A stretch of 32,467 nt of DNA from Lachnospiraceae bacterium (GTDB lineage: Bacteria > Bacillota > Clostridia > Lachnospirales > Lachnospiraceae): assembly GCA_021200475.1 (NCBI GenBank), contig JAJQGP010000002.1, positions 5,651 through 38,117 of the forward strand, given 5' to 3'. The position numbers were made by a program, and so were the translations under genes. This document shows, one piece after another, positions 1-7,272 of the stretch (position 1 is its first letter; the number at the start of each line of letters is the position of its first letter). The notes under the pieces are model-generated. The model was not told the DNA's origin, made no database searches, and was given only the letters and a program-made list of their open reading frames with translations.

Positions 1-573
1 GTCATTGCTCTCAATCACGTACGGTCCGGTGCAGATCGGGCCTTCATCCGCCAGATTGGTCAGATCCACGGTCGTGTCAAAAATCACAAAAAACGGATCG
101 GCAAGCATGCCCGGAAGCGTCGGCGCGGGCTCTGTCGTCGTGATTGTCAGTGTCTGTCCGTCCGCTGTCATAGAATCCAGTGAGAAAAAGTCCGCCGCCC
201 TCGCAGAATTGTCAAAGTCATATTGAATCGACGCCATCGCCAGATCTGCCGTCAGCTTCGTCCCATTGGAAAAGCAGACCTCATCCTTGATCGTGAAGGT
301 CCACGTCAGGCCATCCTCCGAAACAGAATAGTCGTCCTCGACCAGCCAACCGACCGTGTTCAGAGAAGAATCCAGCTTTGTCAGCGTCTCGCCAACGCCC
401 GCGCGTTCAATCATCCAGCCGTCATATTCATTACTCGGGTCAAGGGAGCTGTATGTCTGGGTCTGCCCGAATACCATATGTCCCGACGCCTGCGATACCA
501 GTGTTGTTCCCGCAGTAAGCGCTGTAATCAGCGCACTCGTTATAAGCAGCTTAGTAAACAATCTCTTTTTCAT
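1..573 (-). CDS. Family-5 ABC solute-binding protein, N-terminal part (cut by window start)
   Basis: The reading frame opens at an ATG at 573, five bases after a perfect AGGAGG (579-584), and stays open for 191 codons to the window edge. It begins with a positive Sec signal (MKKRLFTKLL, then a hydrophobic stretch, ending near SQASG). The mature part has the SBP_bac_5 signature order: GWLVEDDYSVSEDGLTWTF, then IKDEVCFSNGTKLTADLAMASIQYDFDN. Family members capture oligopeptides, nickel or similar ligands for an ABC importer; the ligand cannot be read here. There is no lipobox cysteine, unusual for a binding protein in a monoderm. The C-terminal two thirds and the presumed permease and ATPase genes lie to the left of the window. 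It has its own promoter and a palindrome upstream, and a LysR gene is next to it. Confidence 0.85.
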   Translation of the reverse strand, partial: MKKRLFTKLLITSALITALTAGTTLVSQASGHMVFGQTQTYSSLDPSNEYDGWMIERAGVGETLTKLDSSLNTVGWLVEDDYSVSEDGLTWTFTIKDEVCFSNGTKLTADLAMASIQYDFDNSARAADFFSLDSMTADGQTLTITTTEPAPTLPGMLADPFFVIFDTTVDLTNLADEGPICTGPYVIESND

Positions 574-685
574 TCTTGCCTCCTGAAGGGTTTGTACTGT
601 TCATTTATTCTTACTAAACTTCATGCTCTCAGCCGTGCAGACAAGACATGAGCCCAAACGACTGATGACACTTTTATAATAAATG

Positions 686-713
686 ATTATAAACCCCATT
701 TTCTTTGAAGCAA
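686..713 (-). promoter_or_regulatory. Sigma-A promoter of the solute-binding protein gene
   Basis: On the minus strand TTGCTT (713-708) is followed after 16 bases by TATAAT (691-686). Transcription would start near 679, giving a leader of about 105 nt. Confidence 0.6.
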
Positions 714-746
714 GCCCCACCGGGGGTTATCCGGCTATTCGAATTT

Positions 747-764
747 AATATAGACATCTATATT
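747..764. promoter_or_regulatory. Perfect 18-bp palindrome upstream of the binding-protein promoter (possible LysR site)
   Basis: AATATAGA and TCTATATT flank a CA centre. The centre lies about 76 bp upstream of the predicted start site, near where LysR-type activators usually bind, and the LysR gene is adjacent. Regulation by that protein is inference. Confidence 0.45.
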
Positions 765-770
765 TTATGA

Positions 771-811
771 GAATAGAAAAACCAGCCCGTCTCAGACTGG
801 TTTTTCTATTC
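771..811 (-). terminator. Intrinsic terminator of the LysR gene
   Basis: A perfect 15-bp inverted repeat (771-785 with 797-811) has an 11-nt loop and T/A-rich arms. It overlaps the stop codon of the LysR gene. The arms are symmetrical, so it could act in both directions. Confidence 0.6.
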
Positions 812-1736
812 CCGCATCCAGAAGCATCTTCACATAATCCACAAACGCTGCCACACCTTCCGGAAGCGCTTCTCCCCGGCGTTTTATGAAACCAAATATA
901 ATCTGATCTTCCTTTAACCCCGTCATCCGGCTCGCAGTCAGCTCCGATGATTTTTCCTGCGTCAGCCAGGCAGCACTGATATTTGACAAATCACTTTGCT
1001 GCAATAGCCTTGTCATGATATATTCGCTGTTCGTTGTCACTACGGTTTCCGCATTCTCCGTGGAATGTCCGCCTGCATCTATAATATCCCAATAATTGTC
1101 CGGGGAAAACTCATCCGGAAACCGCTGAACCAGACGCAAAGCAGACAATCCCGCATCCTGTTTTTGTATATTTTCAGAGTTATTCTTTTCCCCTGAAAAA
1201 AGAGCCACGTACGTTTCCGCCAGAGGAGTAAACTCCAGATAATTCCGGCTCAGATAATACTCAAAAGCTGCCTTCTGATTTTTGATCACATACACGAATC
1301 CTGCGTCGTCTTTTCTGTCTTCCACTCTCTGCACGATCTCGCGTGTTCCCGTCGTATAAATCTGATAATGCAAATCTTCCTCCTGATGTTCTGTATAAAA
1401 CGCCAGAAAAGCATCCGCAAACCAGGAACTCGGATTATTCGACATACGCAGCGTTTCTGTCGTCTGTTTTGCATGGATATCCTGTATTTTGTCCAGATTC
1501 TCCAGTATGTCTTTCGCATAGCGGTAGGCAGACTCCCCTTCCCTCGTCAGGGACATCCCCTTCGCATATCGGCTAAACAGCTGTACACCAAGTGCTTCCT
1601 CCATCGTTTTAATCGCCTTGCTTACACTCGGCTGCGACATATGCAATACTTCGGCCGCTTTGGTAACCGAACCGGTCTGCGCGCAGGCCACTAGGCATTC
1701 AATCTGTTTTAAATCCACGAATCTTTTAAAATCCAT
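792..1736 (-). CDS. LysR family transcriptional regulator
   Basis: A 314-aa DNA-binding regulator. Residues 8-67 form the winged helix-turn-helix typical of the family (LKQIECLVACAQTGSVTKAA, then HMSQPSVSKAIKTMEEALGVQLFSR). The rest has the length of the usual effector-binding domain but is divergent, so no ligand can be inferred. The start ATG follows GGAG with 10-nt spacing. It lies between dapL and a family-5 binding-protein gene, all on the same strand. The usual divergent LysR-target arrangement is absent, but a perfect palindrome near the binding-protein promoter makes that gene the likeliest target. The gene is followed by its own terminator and so is probably monocistronic. Confidence 0.9.
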   Translation of the reverse strand: MDFKRFVDLKQIECLVACAQTGSVTKAAEVLHMSQPSVSKAIKTMEEALGVQLFSRYAKGMSLTREGESAYRYAKDILENLDKIQDIHAKQTTETLRMSNNPSSWFADAFLAFYTEHQEEDLHYQIYTTGTREIVQRVEDRKDDAGFVYVIKNQKAAFEYYLSRNYLEFTPLAETYVALFSGEKNNSENIQKQDAGLSALRLVQRFPDEFSPDNYWDIIDAGGHSTENAETVVTTNSEYIMTRLLQQSDLSNISAAWLTQEKSSELTASRMTGLKEDQIIFGFIKRRGEALPEGVAAFVDYVKMLLDAGIEKPV

Positions 1737-1825
1737 TCTATATTATCTCCGGATAATCGTCTCGTTTATAATCCAAAGCCTCCTTGTTCTGTCCGTATAT
1801 TAAGAAGCATCATAGCATGACAACG

Positions 1826-1860
1826 GGATACTTCTGCCGAAAATTTCGACAGAAGTATCC
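1826..1860. repeat. Large hairpin between dapL and the LysR gene
   Basis: GGATACTTCTG (1826-1836) pairs perfectly with 1850-1860, and inside a single mismatch there is a further CGAA/TTCG stem. There is no T-run on either side. It could be a processing or 3'-end-stabilising structure for the dapF-dapL mRNA, or an operator for the LysR gene. A canonical terminator is unlikely. Confidence 0.5.
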
Positions 1861-1878
1861 ATACGCAGTGCAACACTT

Positions 1879-3171
1879 TTACATTTTTTTAATCCGCTCC
1901 AGTGCGGCTACACTATTCTCATAGGTGCCGAACGCGGTCAGCCGGAAATATCCTTCTCCGCTCGGTCCAAAACCAGATCCCGGTGTGCCGACGACGTTGG
2001 CCTTCTCCAGCAGGTAATCAAAGAATTCCCAGGATGTCATCCCATCCGGCGTCTTGAGCCAGATATACGGCGCGTTGACGCCGCCGGAAACGGTATAGCC
2101 GGCCTCCTGAAGGCCTTCTTTGATCACCTTCGCATTATTCATGTAATAAGCCACCTGCTTCGCGAGCTGCACCTTGCCTTCCGGTGAGTAGACGGCCTCA
2201 CCCGCGCGCTGCTGAATGTAGGGCGCACCGTTGTATTTCGTGCCGTGGCGGCGTGCCCAGAGGGAATGCAGCATCACATCAGTGCCGCCCAAATGCGAAG
2301 CATTTTCTCCATGGGCGGCACGTTCTGCCGCCGAATGTACATGAGGGGGCATTTCCACCCTGCACTTTAAATCCTTCGGAATAACGGTATATCCAAGCCG
2401 GGTACCCGTAAAGCCCGCGTTTTTCGAGAAAGATTTCAGCTCAATCGCACAGGTACGCGCGCCCTCGCACTCGAAAATGGTGTGCGGCACATCCTCCTCT
2501 GAAATATATGCCTCATATGCGGCGTCATAGATAATGACCGCGCCAACCCGGTTCGCGTAATCCACCCATTCCTGCAGCTGCGCCTTAGTAACAGTCGCGC
2601 CGGTCGGGTTGTTCGGGAAACACAGATAGATGATGTCCGGGGTCTCCTTCGGAAGCTCCGGAGAGAAATTGTTTGCTGCGGTACACGGCATATAAATCAC
2701 GTCGCTCCACATCTCCGTTTTCGGATCATAGGTGCCGGTGCGGCCAGCCATTACGTTCGTATCGACATAAACCGGATAAACCGGGTCGCAGACAGCGATT
2801 TTATTGTCTACGCTGAAAATCTCCTGAATATTGCCGGAGTCGCACTTCGCACCGTCGGACACAAAAATCTCATCCGCCGCGATATCACAGCCGCGGTCCG
2901 CGTAATCATTTTTCGCGATCGCCGTGCGCAGGAACTCATAGCCGAGATCCGGCGCGTAGCCATGGAAGGTCTCTGCCTTCCCCATCTCATCCACCGCACC
3001 ATGCAGCGCGTCAATGATGGCCGGGGCAAGTGGCTGCGTTACATCGCCGATCCCGAGACGAATCACCGTTTTATCCGGGTTCGCCGCCTGGAAGGCGCTG
3101 ACTTTCTTTGCGATTGTCGAAAAAAGGTAGCTGCCGGGCAGCTTTAAGTAGTTGTCATTGATCTTGAACAT
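1879..3171 (-). CDS. dapL: LL-diaminopimelate aminotransferase
   Basis: A 430-aa fold-type I PLP enzyme that converts tetrahydrodipicolinate plus glutamate directly to LL-diaminopimelate, bypassing the succinylase and acetylase branches of lysine and peptidoglycan-precursor synthesis. Visible DapL features are the N-terminal [31 protein letters not shown], the substrate-loop motif CFPNNPTGA, and the PLP-lysine segment [15 protein letters not shown]. The length is slightly over the usual ~410. The start ATG follows AGGAGG with 5-nt spacing. It lies 33 bp downstream of dapF, whose enzyme acts on its product, so the two are almost certainly cotranscribed. Confidence 0.96.
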   Translation of the reverse strand: MFKINDNYLKLPGSYLFSTIAKKVSAFQAANPDKTVIRLGIGDVTQPLAPAIIDALHGAVDEMGKAETFHGYAPDLGYEFLRTAIAKNDYADRGCDIAADEIFVSDGAKCDSGNIQEIFSVDNKIAVCDPVYPVYVDTNVMAGRTGTYDPKTEMWSDVIYMPCTAANNFSPELPKETPDIIYLCFPNNPTGATVTKAQLQEWVDYANRVGAVIIYDAAYEAYISEEDVPHTIFECEGARTCAIELKSFSKNAGFTGTRLGYTVIPKDLKCRVEMPPHVHSAAERAAHGENASHLGGTDVMLHSLWARRHGTKYNGAPYIQQRAGEAVYSPEGKVQLAKQVAYYMNNAKVIKEGLQEAGYTVSGGVNAPYIWLKTPDGMTSWEFFDYLLEKANVVGTPGSGFGPSGEGYFRLTAFGTYENSVAALERIKKM

Positions 3172-3204
3172 AGTAGCCTCCTAAGTTTTATGCGTTTTAT
3201 ATTT

Positions 3205-4122
3205 TTAGAGAATTATTTCTCCCTCAAATACCGTTGCCGCCGGTCCGGTCATATAGACCGTATCCTGCTCCTGATCCCACGCAATCCGCAAATCTCCTCC
3301 GCGAAGCTTCACGGTCACCTCATTGTCCGTCCATTTATTTAAAATACAGGCCACCGCTACCGCGCAGGCGCCTGTGCCGCAGGCCAGAGTCTCGCCGGAG
3401 CCGCGCTCCCAGACACGCATCTGTACTGTATGACGGTCAATCACCTTTATAAATTCTGTATTCACCCGATCCGGAAAAGCCGGATGCGTCTCAAAAAGCG
3501 GTCCGATCTTCTCGATTTCCAGGGCATCCACGTCTTCAACCGGGACGATACAGTGCGGGTTTCCCATGGAAACACAGGTGACAGCGTACGTTTCAGAACC
3601 AACCGGCATTTCTCTGCTGATAATCGGCCTGGCAGCCATCCGTGTATCATCTTTTGATGACACAGCAGAAAGCGAATGGAAGACCGAACTGTCTACCGGT
3701 ATCCGTGCAGGCTCCAGAATCGGGGCACCCATATCTACGCGAACCTGGCTGACTTTCCCCCGCGCATTCGCGCAATCCGGATCCTGCCGAGACTGCTCTA
3801 TCATCAAATCCAGATATTTCATCCCGCTGGCAGTCTCCACGCTGATCCGCGTCTTATCGGTCAGGCCATAATCATAAACATACTTTGCCACGCAGCGGAT
3901 GCCATTGCCGCACATAGCGCCCAGAGAGCCATCCGCATTATACATCTCCATCTGAAAATCCGCCCTGTCAGACGGTTTAATCAGAATCAGGCCGTCTGAG
4001 CCGATCCCAAAATGACGGTCACTGACCCGAACCGCCACTTCCGGGGGATTTTCAACAGTTTCCTGAAAGCAATTGACATACACGTAATCATTTCCAATGC
4101 CATGCATTTTCGTGAATCTCAT
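3205..4122 (-). CDS. dapF: Diaminopimelate epimerase
   Basis: Cofactor-independent racemase that interconverts LL- and meso-diaminopimelate for lysine and peptidoglycan. The 305-aa product carries both catalytic cysteines in their motifs: MCGNGIRC (Cys71) and ACGTGACA (Cys248). The N-terminal MRFTKMHGIGNDYVYV and FGIGSDGLILI segments are typical. It is about 30 residues longer than common DapF, owing to a stretch around residues 143-175 in the mid region. The ATG is preceded by AGGAGG. It is followed closely by dapL and preceded by the ANTAR gene with a 75-bp gap, so glnA-ANTAR-dapF-dapL may form a nitrogen and amino-acid transcription unit. Confidence 0.97.
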   Translation of the reverse strand: MRFTKMHGIGNDYVYVNCFQETVENPPEVAVRVSDRHFGIGSDGLILIKPSDRADFQMEMYNADGSLGAMCGNGIRCVAKYVYDYGLTDKTRISVETASGMKYLDLMIEQSRQDPDCANARGKVSQVRVDMGAPILEPARIPVDSSVFHSLSAVSSKDDTRMAARPIISREMPVGSETYAVTCVSMGNPHCIVPVEDVDALEIEKIGPLFETHPAFPDRVNTEFIKVIDRHTVQMRVWERGSGETLACGTGACAVAVACILNKWTDNEVTVKLRGGDLRIAWDQEQDTVYMTGPAATVFEGEIIL

Positions 4123-4197
4123 TTTGATCCTCCTGCCCTTGCCTGCAGCTTCTTCAAATAAATCCGCAGCCGCTAAGCCGCCTTTGCATAATCCTCT

Positions 4198-4749
4198 CTA
4201 CCGCATCAGCGCAAACAGCATCTGCGCGGTTTCCACCATATTGGTGCCGCTGTCCATGCTCGTCTTTTGCAGGTAATGATGTGCCTCCTCCTCTGTCATG
4301 CCATTGCGCTCCATCAGAAGAGATTTTGCCTCTTCGATCAGCTTTTTCTCCTCCTCGCTGCGCTGCGGCGCCATCGTGCGCTTCCGCCGTCTGCGCCGTT
4401 CCATCTGGACGATCACGGTCTCCAGAGAATCCAGCAGGTCATTGACGTGAAATGGCATAGTCACGCAGAGAACCCCATCGGTGACTCCTTCACTGACTGC
4501 CCGCGCAGACGCGACAAGGAGCATTCCAAAGGAAGACGGCATATCCTCAAAAAGCTCAGAATAGACCATATCCGCAAACTTGTAGCCGCAGACGATGACT
4601 CCGGAGCCGAGGCGATCCGCCGCTGAGAGCGCCTGCGCGCCGCTCGTACAGACCGCACGTACCCCATATCCGCTGCGGATCAGCAGATTTCGGACACTTT
4701 TCGCGTCTTCTGGTTTGGGAAATACTACCACTATATTTTCATTCGTCAT
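4198..4749 (-). CDS. ANTAR-domain regulator with a degenerate receiver
   Basis: A 183-aa protein with an N-terminal receiver-like half (1-115), a very basic linker (MERRRRRKRT, about 117-126) and a C-terminal ANTAR RNA-binding domain (about 134-183: EEAKSLLMERNGMTEEEAHHYLQK). ANTAR proteins prevent transcription termination by binding paired hairpins in leader RNA. The receiver has lost its phosphorylation site: the acidic pair after strand 1 is FPKP, the acceptor Asp region reads VIVCGYKFAD, and the usual Lys-Pro is MPF. It is therefore unlikely to be phosphorylated. It starts 39 bp after glnA with its own AGGAGG. Genes of this type next to glnA are a recurrent clostridial arrangement, and a nitrogen-related role is inferred. 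Confidence 0.88.
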   Translation of the reverse strand: MTNENIVVVFPKPEDAKSVRNLLIRSGYGVRAVCTSGAQALSAADRLGSGVIVCGYKFADMVYSELFEDMPSSFGMLLVASARAVSEGVTDGVLCVTMPFHVNDLLDSLETVIVQMERRRRRKRTMAPQRSEEEKKLIEEAKSLLMERNGMTEEEAHHYLQKTSMDSGTNMVETAQMLFALMR

Positions 4750-4788
4750 GTGTATCCTCCTGCCATGTTAATAAGATTGACAGAAGAA

Positions 4789-6120
4789 TCAGACTCTCGC
4801 AAGATAGCGCTTCAGCTCCCACTCACTCACACTTGCCTGGTATTCTTCCCATTCTTCCTTTTTCGCCTTAATATAACGCTTTGTCACGTGCTCCCCGAGG
4901 ACGTCGCAGATGAATGTGTCCGTCTCCAGCGCTTCCACTGCTTCCAGCAGAGTAACCGGCAGGCGTTCCACTCCTCTTGCTCTCAGATCATCCGCAGTCA
5001 GTGCATGGAGATTCTCATCTATGCTCTCCGGCGGGGTAATCTGATTGCGGATACCGTCCAGCCCGGCCGCCATGCAGACCGCCAGCGCCAGGTAAGGATT
5101 GCTCGCGCCGTCCGGACTTCTCAGTTCAATGCGCTTCGTGCCGTTCCCCATAATGGGGATGCGGATCAACGGGATCCGGTTCTTCGCGGACCAGGCCACA
5201 TGAACCGGCGCCTCAAACCCCGGCACCAGCCGCTTATAGGAATTCACGATCGGATTCGTCACCGCAGTCACCGCACGGATATGCTTCAACAGGCCGCCGA
5301 TGAACCAGCGCCCTTCCTGACTCAGGTGAATCGGATCCGTCTCGTCATAGAAAACATTTCTCCCCTCATGTGTCAGAGACATATTGATATGCATCCCGGA
5401 ACCATTCACCCCCGCAATCGGCTTCGGCATAAAGGACGCGTGCAGACCATGCCGCTTGGCAACCGTCTTCACCGCAAGGCGGAAGGTCATAATGCCGTCC
5501 GCGGAGCGCAGTGCCTCATCATAGCGCAAATCAATCTCATGCTGCGCCGGAGCGGCCTCATGATGAGAGGATTCCACCACATATCCCATCTCCTCCATGG
5601 TCAGAATCATATCTCTCCTGGCATTCTCTCCCAGGTCAATCGGCGCAATATCAAAATAACCTGCCTGCTCATGTGTCACCGTCGTCGGCCGTCCCTCATC
5701 ATCCGTATGGAACAGGAAAAACTCACACTCCGGTCCCACCTCCAGGGTATACCCCATCTGCGCCGCTTCGGTAATCACCTTCTTCAGAATATACCGCGGA
5801 TCTCCGCCAAAAGGCGTCCCGTCTGCGTAGCAGATATCGCAGAGGAAGCGCGCCACCTTGCCATTCTGCGGCCTCCACGGAAAAATCAGGAACGTATCCA
5901 GATCCGGGTGCAGGCACAGATCCGACCTCTCAATCCGTGTAAAGCCTTCAATGGAAGCGCCGTCAAAGGTAACCTTATTCGCCAGCACACGGTCGAGCTG
6001 GTTTACCGTCACCGCGACATTCTTCAATGTGCCGAACATATCCGTAAACTGCAGCCGGATAAACTGCACATCCTCTTCCTCTACAATTCTGTATATGTCT
6101 TCTCTGGTATATTTACTCAT
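4789..6120 (-). CDS. glnA: Glutamine synthetase, type I
   Basis: ATP-dependent amidation of glutamate to glutamine. The preferred start is the ATG at 6120 (MSKYTREDIYRIV): it gives the 443-aa length usual for Firmicute GlnA and has AGGAG at proper spacing. An upstream in-frame extension to 6231 runs through a repeat element and is rejected. Diagnostic segments are FTDMFGTLKNVAV, FDGASIEGFTRIERSDL (beta-grasp), VGPECEFFLF (metal ligands), the GSGMHINMSL ATP/metal segment, and NPIVNSYKRLVPGFEAP. The gene has an own promoter, a palindrome on the -10, an attenuator-like hairpin and a 149-bp inverted-repeat element in its leader. It is followed by an ANTAR regulator. Confidence 0.97.
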   Translation of the reverse strand: MSKYTREDIYRIVEEEDVQFIRLQFTDMFGTLKNVAVTVNQLDRVLANKVTFDGASIEGFTRIERSDLCLHPDLDTFLIFPWRPQNGKVARFLCDICYADGTPFGGDPRYILKKVITEAAQMGYTLEVGPECEFFLFHTDDEGRPTTVTHEQAGYFDIAPIDLGENARRDMILTMEEMGYVVESSHHEAAPAQHEIDLRYDEALRSADGIMTFRLAVKTVAKRHGLHASFMPKPIAGVNGSGMHINMSLTHEGRNVFYDETDPIHLSQEGRWFIGGLLKHIRAVTAVTNPIVNSYKRLVPGFEAPVHVAWSAKNRIPLIRIPIMGNGTKRIELRSPDGASNPYLALAVCMAAGLDGIRNQITPPESIDENLHALTADDLRARGVERLPVTLLEAVEALETDTFICDVLGEHVTKRYIKAKKEEWEEYQASVSEWELKRYLARV

Positions 6121-6144
6121 ATCTGGATTCTCCTCTTTACAAGC

Positions 6145-6293
6145 GTAACTGTTGAGAACAGCAAACCGCAGGTCTCCGCTTCGGTCCGTCCTAAACGCGT
6201 GCCACTGGCACGCAGGACCGTTCAGCGCCACCTGCTGCGCAGGCTATATGCCGTTAACGCGTCCTGTGTCTGTGGCTGTTCTGAACCGTTATA
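6145..6293. mobile_element. MITE-like inverted-repeat element in the glnA leader
   Basis: On the minus strand the element opens with TAACGGTTCAGAACAGC and closes with the inverse of GTAACTGTTGAGAACAGC, terminal inverted repeats of about 18 bp. Inside is a hairpin-rich core shared with the sugar-transporter operon. There is no coding capacity. It separates the glnA promoter from its ribosome site. Two shorter relatives lie at 22422-22475 and 32275-32318. No clear target duplication was found. Confidence 0.6.
6171..6226. repeat. Hairpin repeat core, copy 1
   Basis: About 56 bp nearly identical to 18604-18665. The heart is GCGTGCC-ACT-GGCACGC with outer GTCCT/AGGAC arms, so the RNA of either strand folds into a long hairpin. 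The outer C in this copy is T in copy 2, which keeps pairing as G-U. Confidence 0.85.
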
Positions 6294-6331
6294 ACAAAGA
6301 AAGACGCCCCACCAAAAGGAAGAACGCCTTT
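6290..6331 (-). terminator. glnA: Candidate attenuator in the glnA leader
   Basis: A 10-bp stem with wobble pairs (322-331 with 300-309, offset 6000) and an inner CC/GG around TTTT is followed on the minus strand by TTTCTTTGTT. It starts about 10 nt into the predicted transcript. It looks like a premature terminator, but the U-tract is interrupted. The loop is not the AxxGxx hexaloop recognised by ANTAR proteins. Confidence 0.45.
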
Positions 6332-6339
6332 GTCCAACC

Positions 6340-6375
6340 ATACTGAGATGATAGCAGTATGAATTTTTTTGTCAA
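6340..6375 (-). promoter_or_regulatory. glnA: glnA promoter with operator-like palindrome on the -10
   Basis: TTGACA (6375-6370), 16 bp, then TATCAT (6353-6348). A 21-bp imperfect palindrome at 6340-6360, with arms ATACTG and CAGTAT and an inner AT/AT match, covers the -10 box. A repressor bound there would block glnA. The small XRE regulator gene immediately upstream is one candidate binder. Confidence 0.7.
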
Positions 6376-6408
6376 TTGTTTTCTCTCGCTTCCTTTCCGC
6401 TTTTCGCG

Positions 6409-6660
6409 TCACGCGCAAAGACCGAGCTCCTCGTTTGTGACGAGGAGCTCATCCATGTGTACCTGCAGCGCCCTGCTTAAGATCAGCAGGTTGTCCAGAC
6501 TGGGTACGGACTTCCCGGACATCCACTTATAAACAGCCTGCGGATTTTCAAAACCCATCAGGTGCTGAATATCGTGGACGCTGTATCCGCTTTGACGGAT
6601 CAATGAGCGAATGCGGTTCCCGGTTTCCGGTTGCTGAATTGAAATATACATTGTTTCCAT
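6409..6660 (-). CDS. Small XRE/Cro-type helix-turn-helix regulator
   Basis: An 83-aa protein from the ATG at 6660 (METMYISIQQPETG). This start has AAGGAG at 8-nt spacing; an in-frame extension of 17 codons upstream lacks a site. Residues 15-75 form a Cro/CI HTH: RIRSLIRQSGYSVHDIQHLMGF, then NPQAVYKWMSGKSVPSLDNLLILSRAL, ending in VHMDELLV. It lacks any ligand or oligomerisation domain. It sits between the accessory island and the glnA promoter, on the same strand as both. It could control either 21-bp palindrome at 6340-6360 or 7330-7350; this is inference. Confidence 0.8.
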   Translation of the reverse strand: METMYISIQQPETGNRIRSLIRQSGYSVHDIQHLMGFENPQAVYKWMSGKSVPSLDNLLILSRALQVHMDELLVTNEELGLCA

Positions 6661-6697
6661 CTTACGCTCTCCTTTTCTTTCTGCCATGAGTTTCCCA

Positions 6698-6754
6698 TCA
6701 CCGCCTTCCAATTCCGGCGGGGCGGCGCCTGTCTTTGTACCCTTTGATCCTCAC
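6698..6754 (-). CDS. Possible 18-residue basic peptide ORF
   Basis: GTG-started frame encoding MRIKGYKDRRRPAGIGRR, ending 37 bp before the XRE gene. Its first codons lie in a 17-bp stretch (6739-6755) that matches the leader ORF at 7254-7270 with two mismatches, so both would begin M(R/K)IKG. AGGG touches the start codon without spacing, so translation is doubtful. Confidence 0.25.
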   Translation of the reverse strand: MRIKGYKDRRRPAGIGRR

Positions 6755-6758
6755 CCTG

Positions 6759-6779
6759 GCCACACAGCAGGTGCGCGGT
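6759..6779. repeat. Hairpin repeat with CACCTGCTG-type loop, copy 1
   Basis: The minus strand reads ACCGCGCA-CCTGC-TGTGTGGC. It aligns with 10998-11018 (ACCACGCA-CTTGC-TGCGTGGT). Each stem difference keeps pairing through G-U, which suggests selection on structure. It lies just downstream of the 114-aa gene. Confidence 0.55.
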
Positions 6780-6798
6780 CAGGATGAGAAGCCCGGCA

Positions 6799-7143
6799 CT
6801 ATCGGAGCATCAGGCAGGGGTGGTTCGGAAAAAGCTCCACCTTTCTCAGCTCCACGCCTTTTGCACTGATCGCCCCAGTCACTCGCGCCCACTCACCCGG
6901 AAGCTCCATAAGAACCGCCGGAATCAGGTAGCAAAACGGGAGGACAGCCTTGCTTCCTTTGCCGAGCCGAAGCCGCCGGCTCTCGCAGGTACATTCGCGG
7001 CGGAGCTTCCCACACTGGGTGAAAAAGCGTCTGGCCGCGTAGAATACCGTGCTCTCGTCATAGCTGCAGGGGACATAGGAAACAAAGCTTACTTCAGACG
7101 CAGCAGAAATTTCACATGAGATAGAACCATTTGTCATTTTCAT
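6799..7143 (-). CDS. Orphan 114-aa protein with elaborate leader control
   Basis: The start is taken as the second of two close ATGs (MKMTNGSISCEIS): it lies 9 nt after GGAG, whereas the first ATG at 7149 has only 3. I do not recognise the family. The product is basic, has seven cysteines (including ECTCE in the middle and one near the C-terminus), no clear signal peptide, and a hydrophobic patch LPFCYLIPAVLMELPG (about 67-82). The case for it being real is its regulatory leader: promoter with operator-like palindrome, short leader ORF, terminator, and a 14-nt anti-Shine-Dalgarno sequence. It is divergent from the DUF3232-like gene. Function unknown. Confidence 0.55.
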   Translation of the reverse strand: MKMTNGSISCEISAASEVSFVSYVPCSYDESTVFYAARRFFTQCGKLRRECTCESRRLRLGKGSKAVLPFCYLIPAVLMELPGEWARVTGAISAKGVELRKVELFPNHPCLMLR

Positions 7144-7188
7144 AAACATTTACTCCTTTTGATTATTATGGAATTCAATCAAAGGGAT

Positions 7189-7224
7189 GAAAAAACACCT
7201 TGGTTTTCTTAAGAAACAAGGTGT
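7189..7224 (-). terminator. Leader terminator (attenuator) of the 114-aa gene
   Basis: ACACCTTG and CAAGGTGT flank a second AAGAA/TTCTT stem, giving an almost loopless hairpin, followed by six T on the minus strand (7195-7190). It lies between the leader ORF and the gene. Confidence 0.8.
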
Positions 7225-7230
7225 CGGCAA

Positions 7231-7272
7231 TCATTTCGTTATGACACACTTCGCCCTTTGATCTTCATCCAT
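7231..7272 (-). CDS. Leader peptide ORF(s) upstream of the attenuator
   Basis: GGAGG (7277-7273) is followed by two overlapping starts. The ATG at 7268 gives MKIKGRSVS (stop at 7239) with 4-nt spacing from GGAGG. The ATG at 7272 gives MDEDQRAKCVITK (stop at 7231) without spacing. Either ends just before the terminator hairpin, as expected of an attenuation leader peptide. Which one is translated cannot be decided from sequence. Confidence 0.4.
   Translation of the reverse strand: MDEDQRAKCVITK

Noticed and set aside
1826-1860. Intrinsic terminator after dapL
   Set aside because: The hairpin is strong but has no T-run on the minus-strand side, so it is listed as a structure only.
6121-6231. 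N-terminal extension of glnA (37 extra codons)
   Set aside because: It translates the inverted-repeat element, and the ATG at 6120 has a good ribosome site and gives the family length.
4750-6294. Long plus-strand open frame of 514 codons opposite glnA
   Set aside because: It is the antisense shadow of glnA, with His/Arg/Gln-rich composition, no domain and no ribosome site.
6290-6331. ANTAR-binding dual-hexaloop motif in the glnA leader
   Set aside because: Only one hairpin is present and its loop is not of the AxxGxx hexaloop form.
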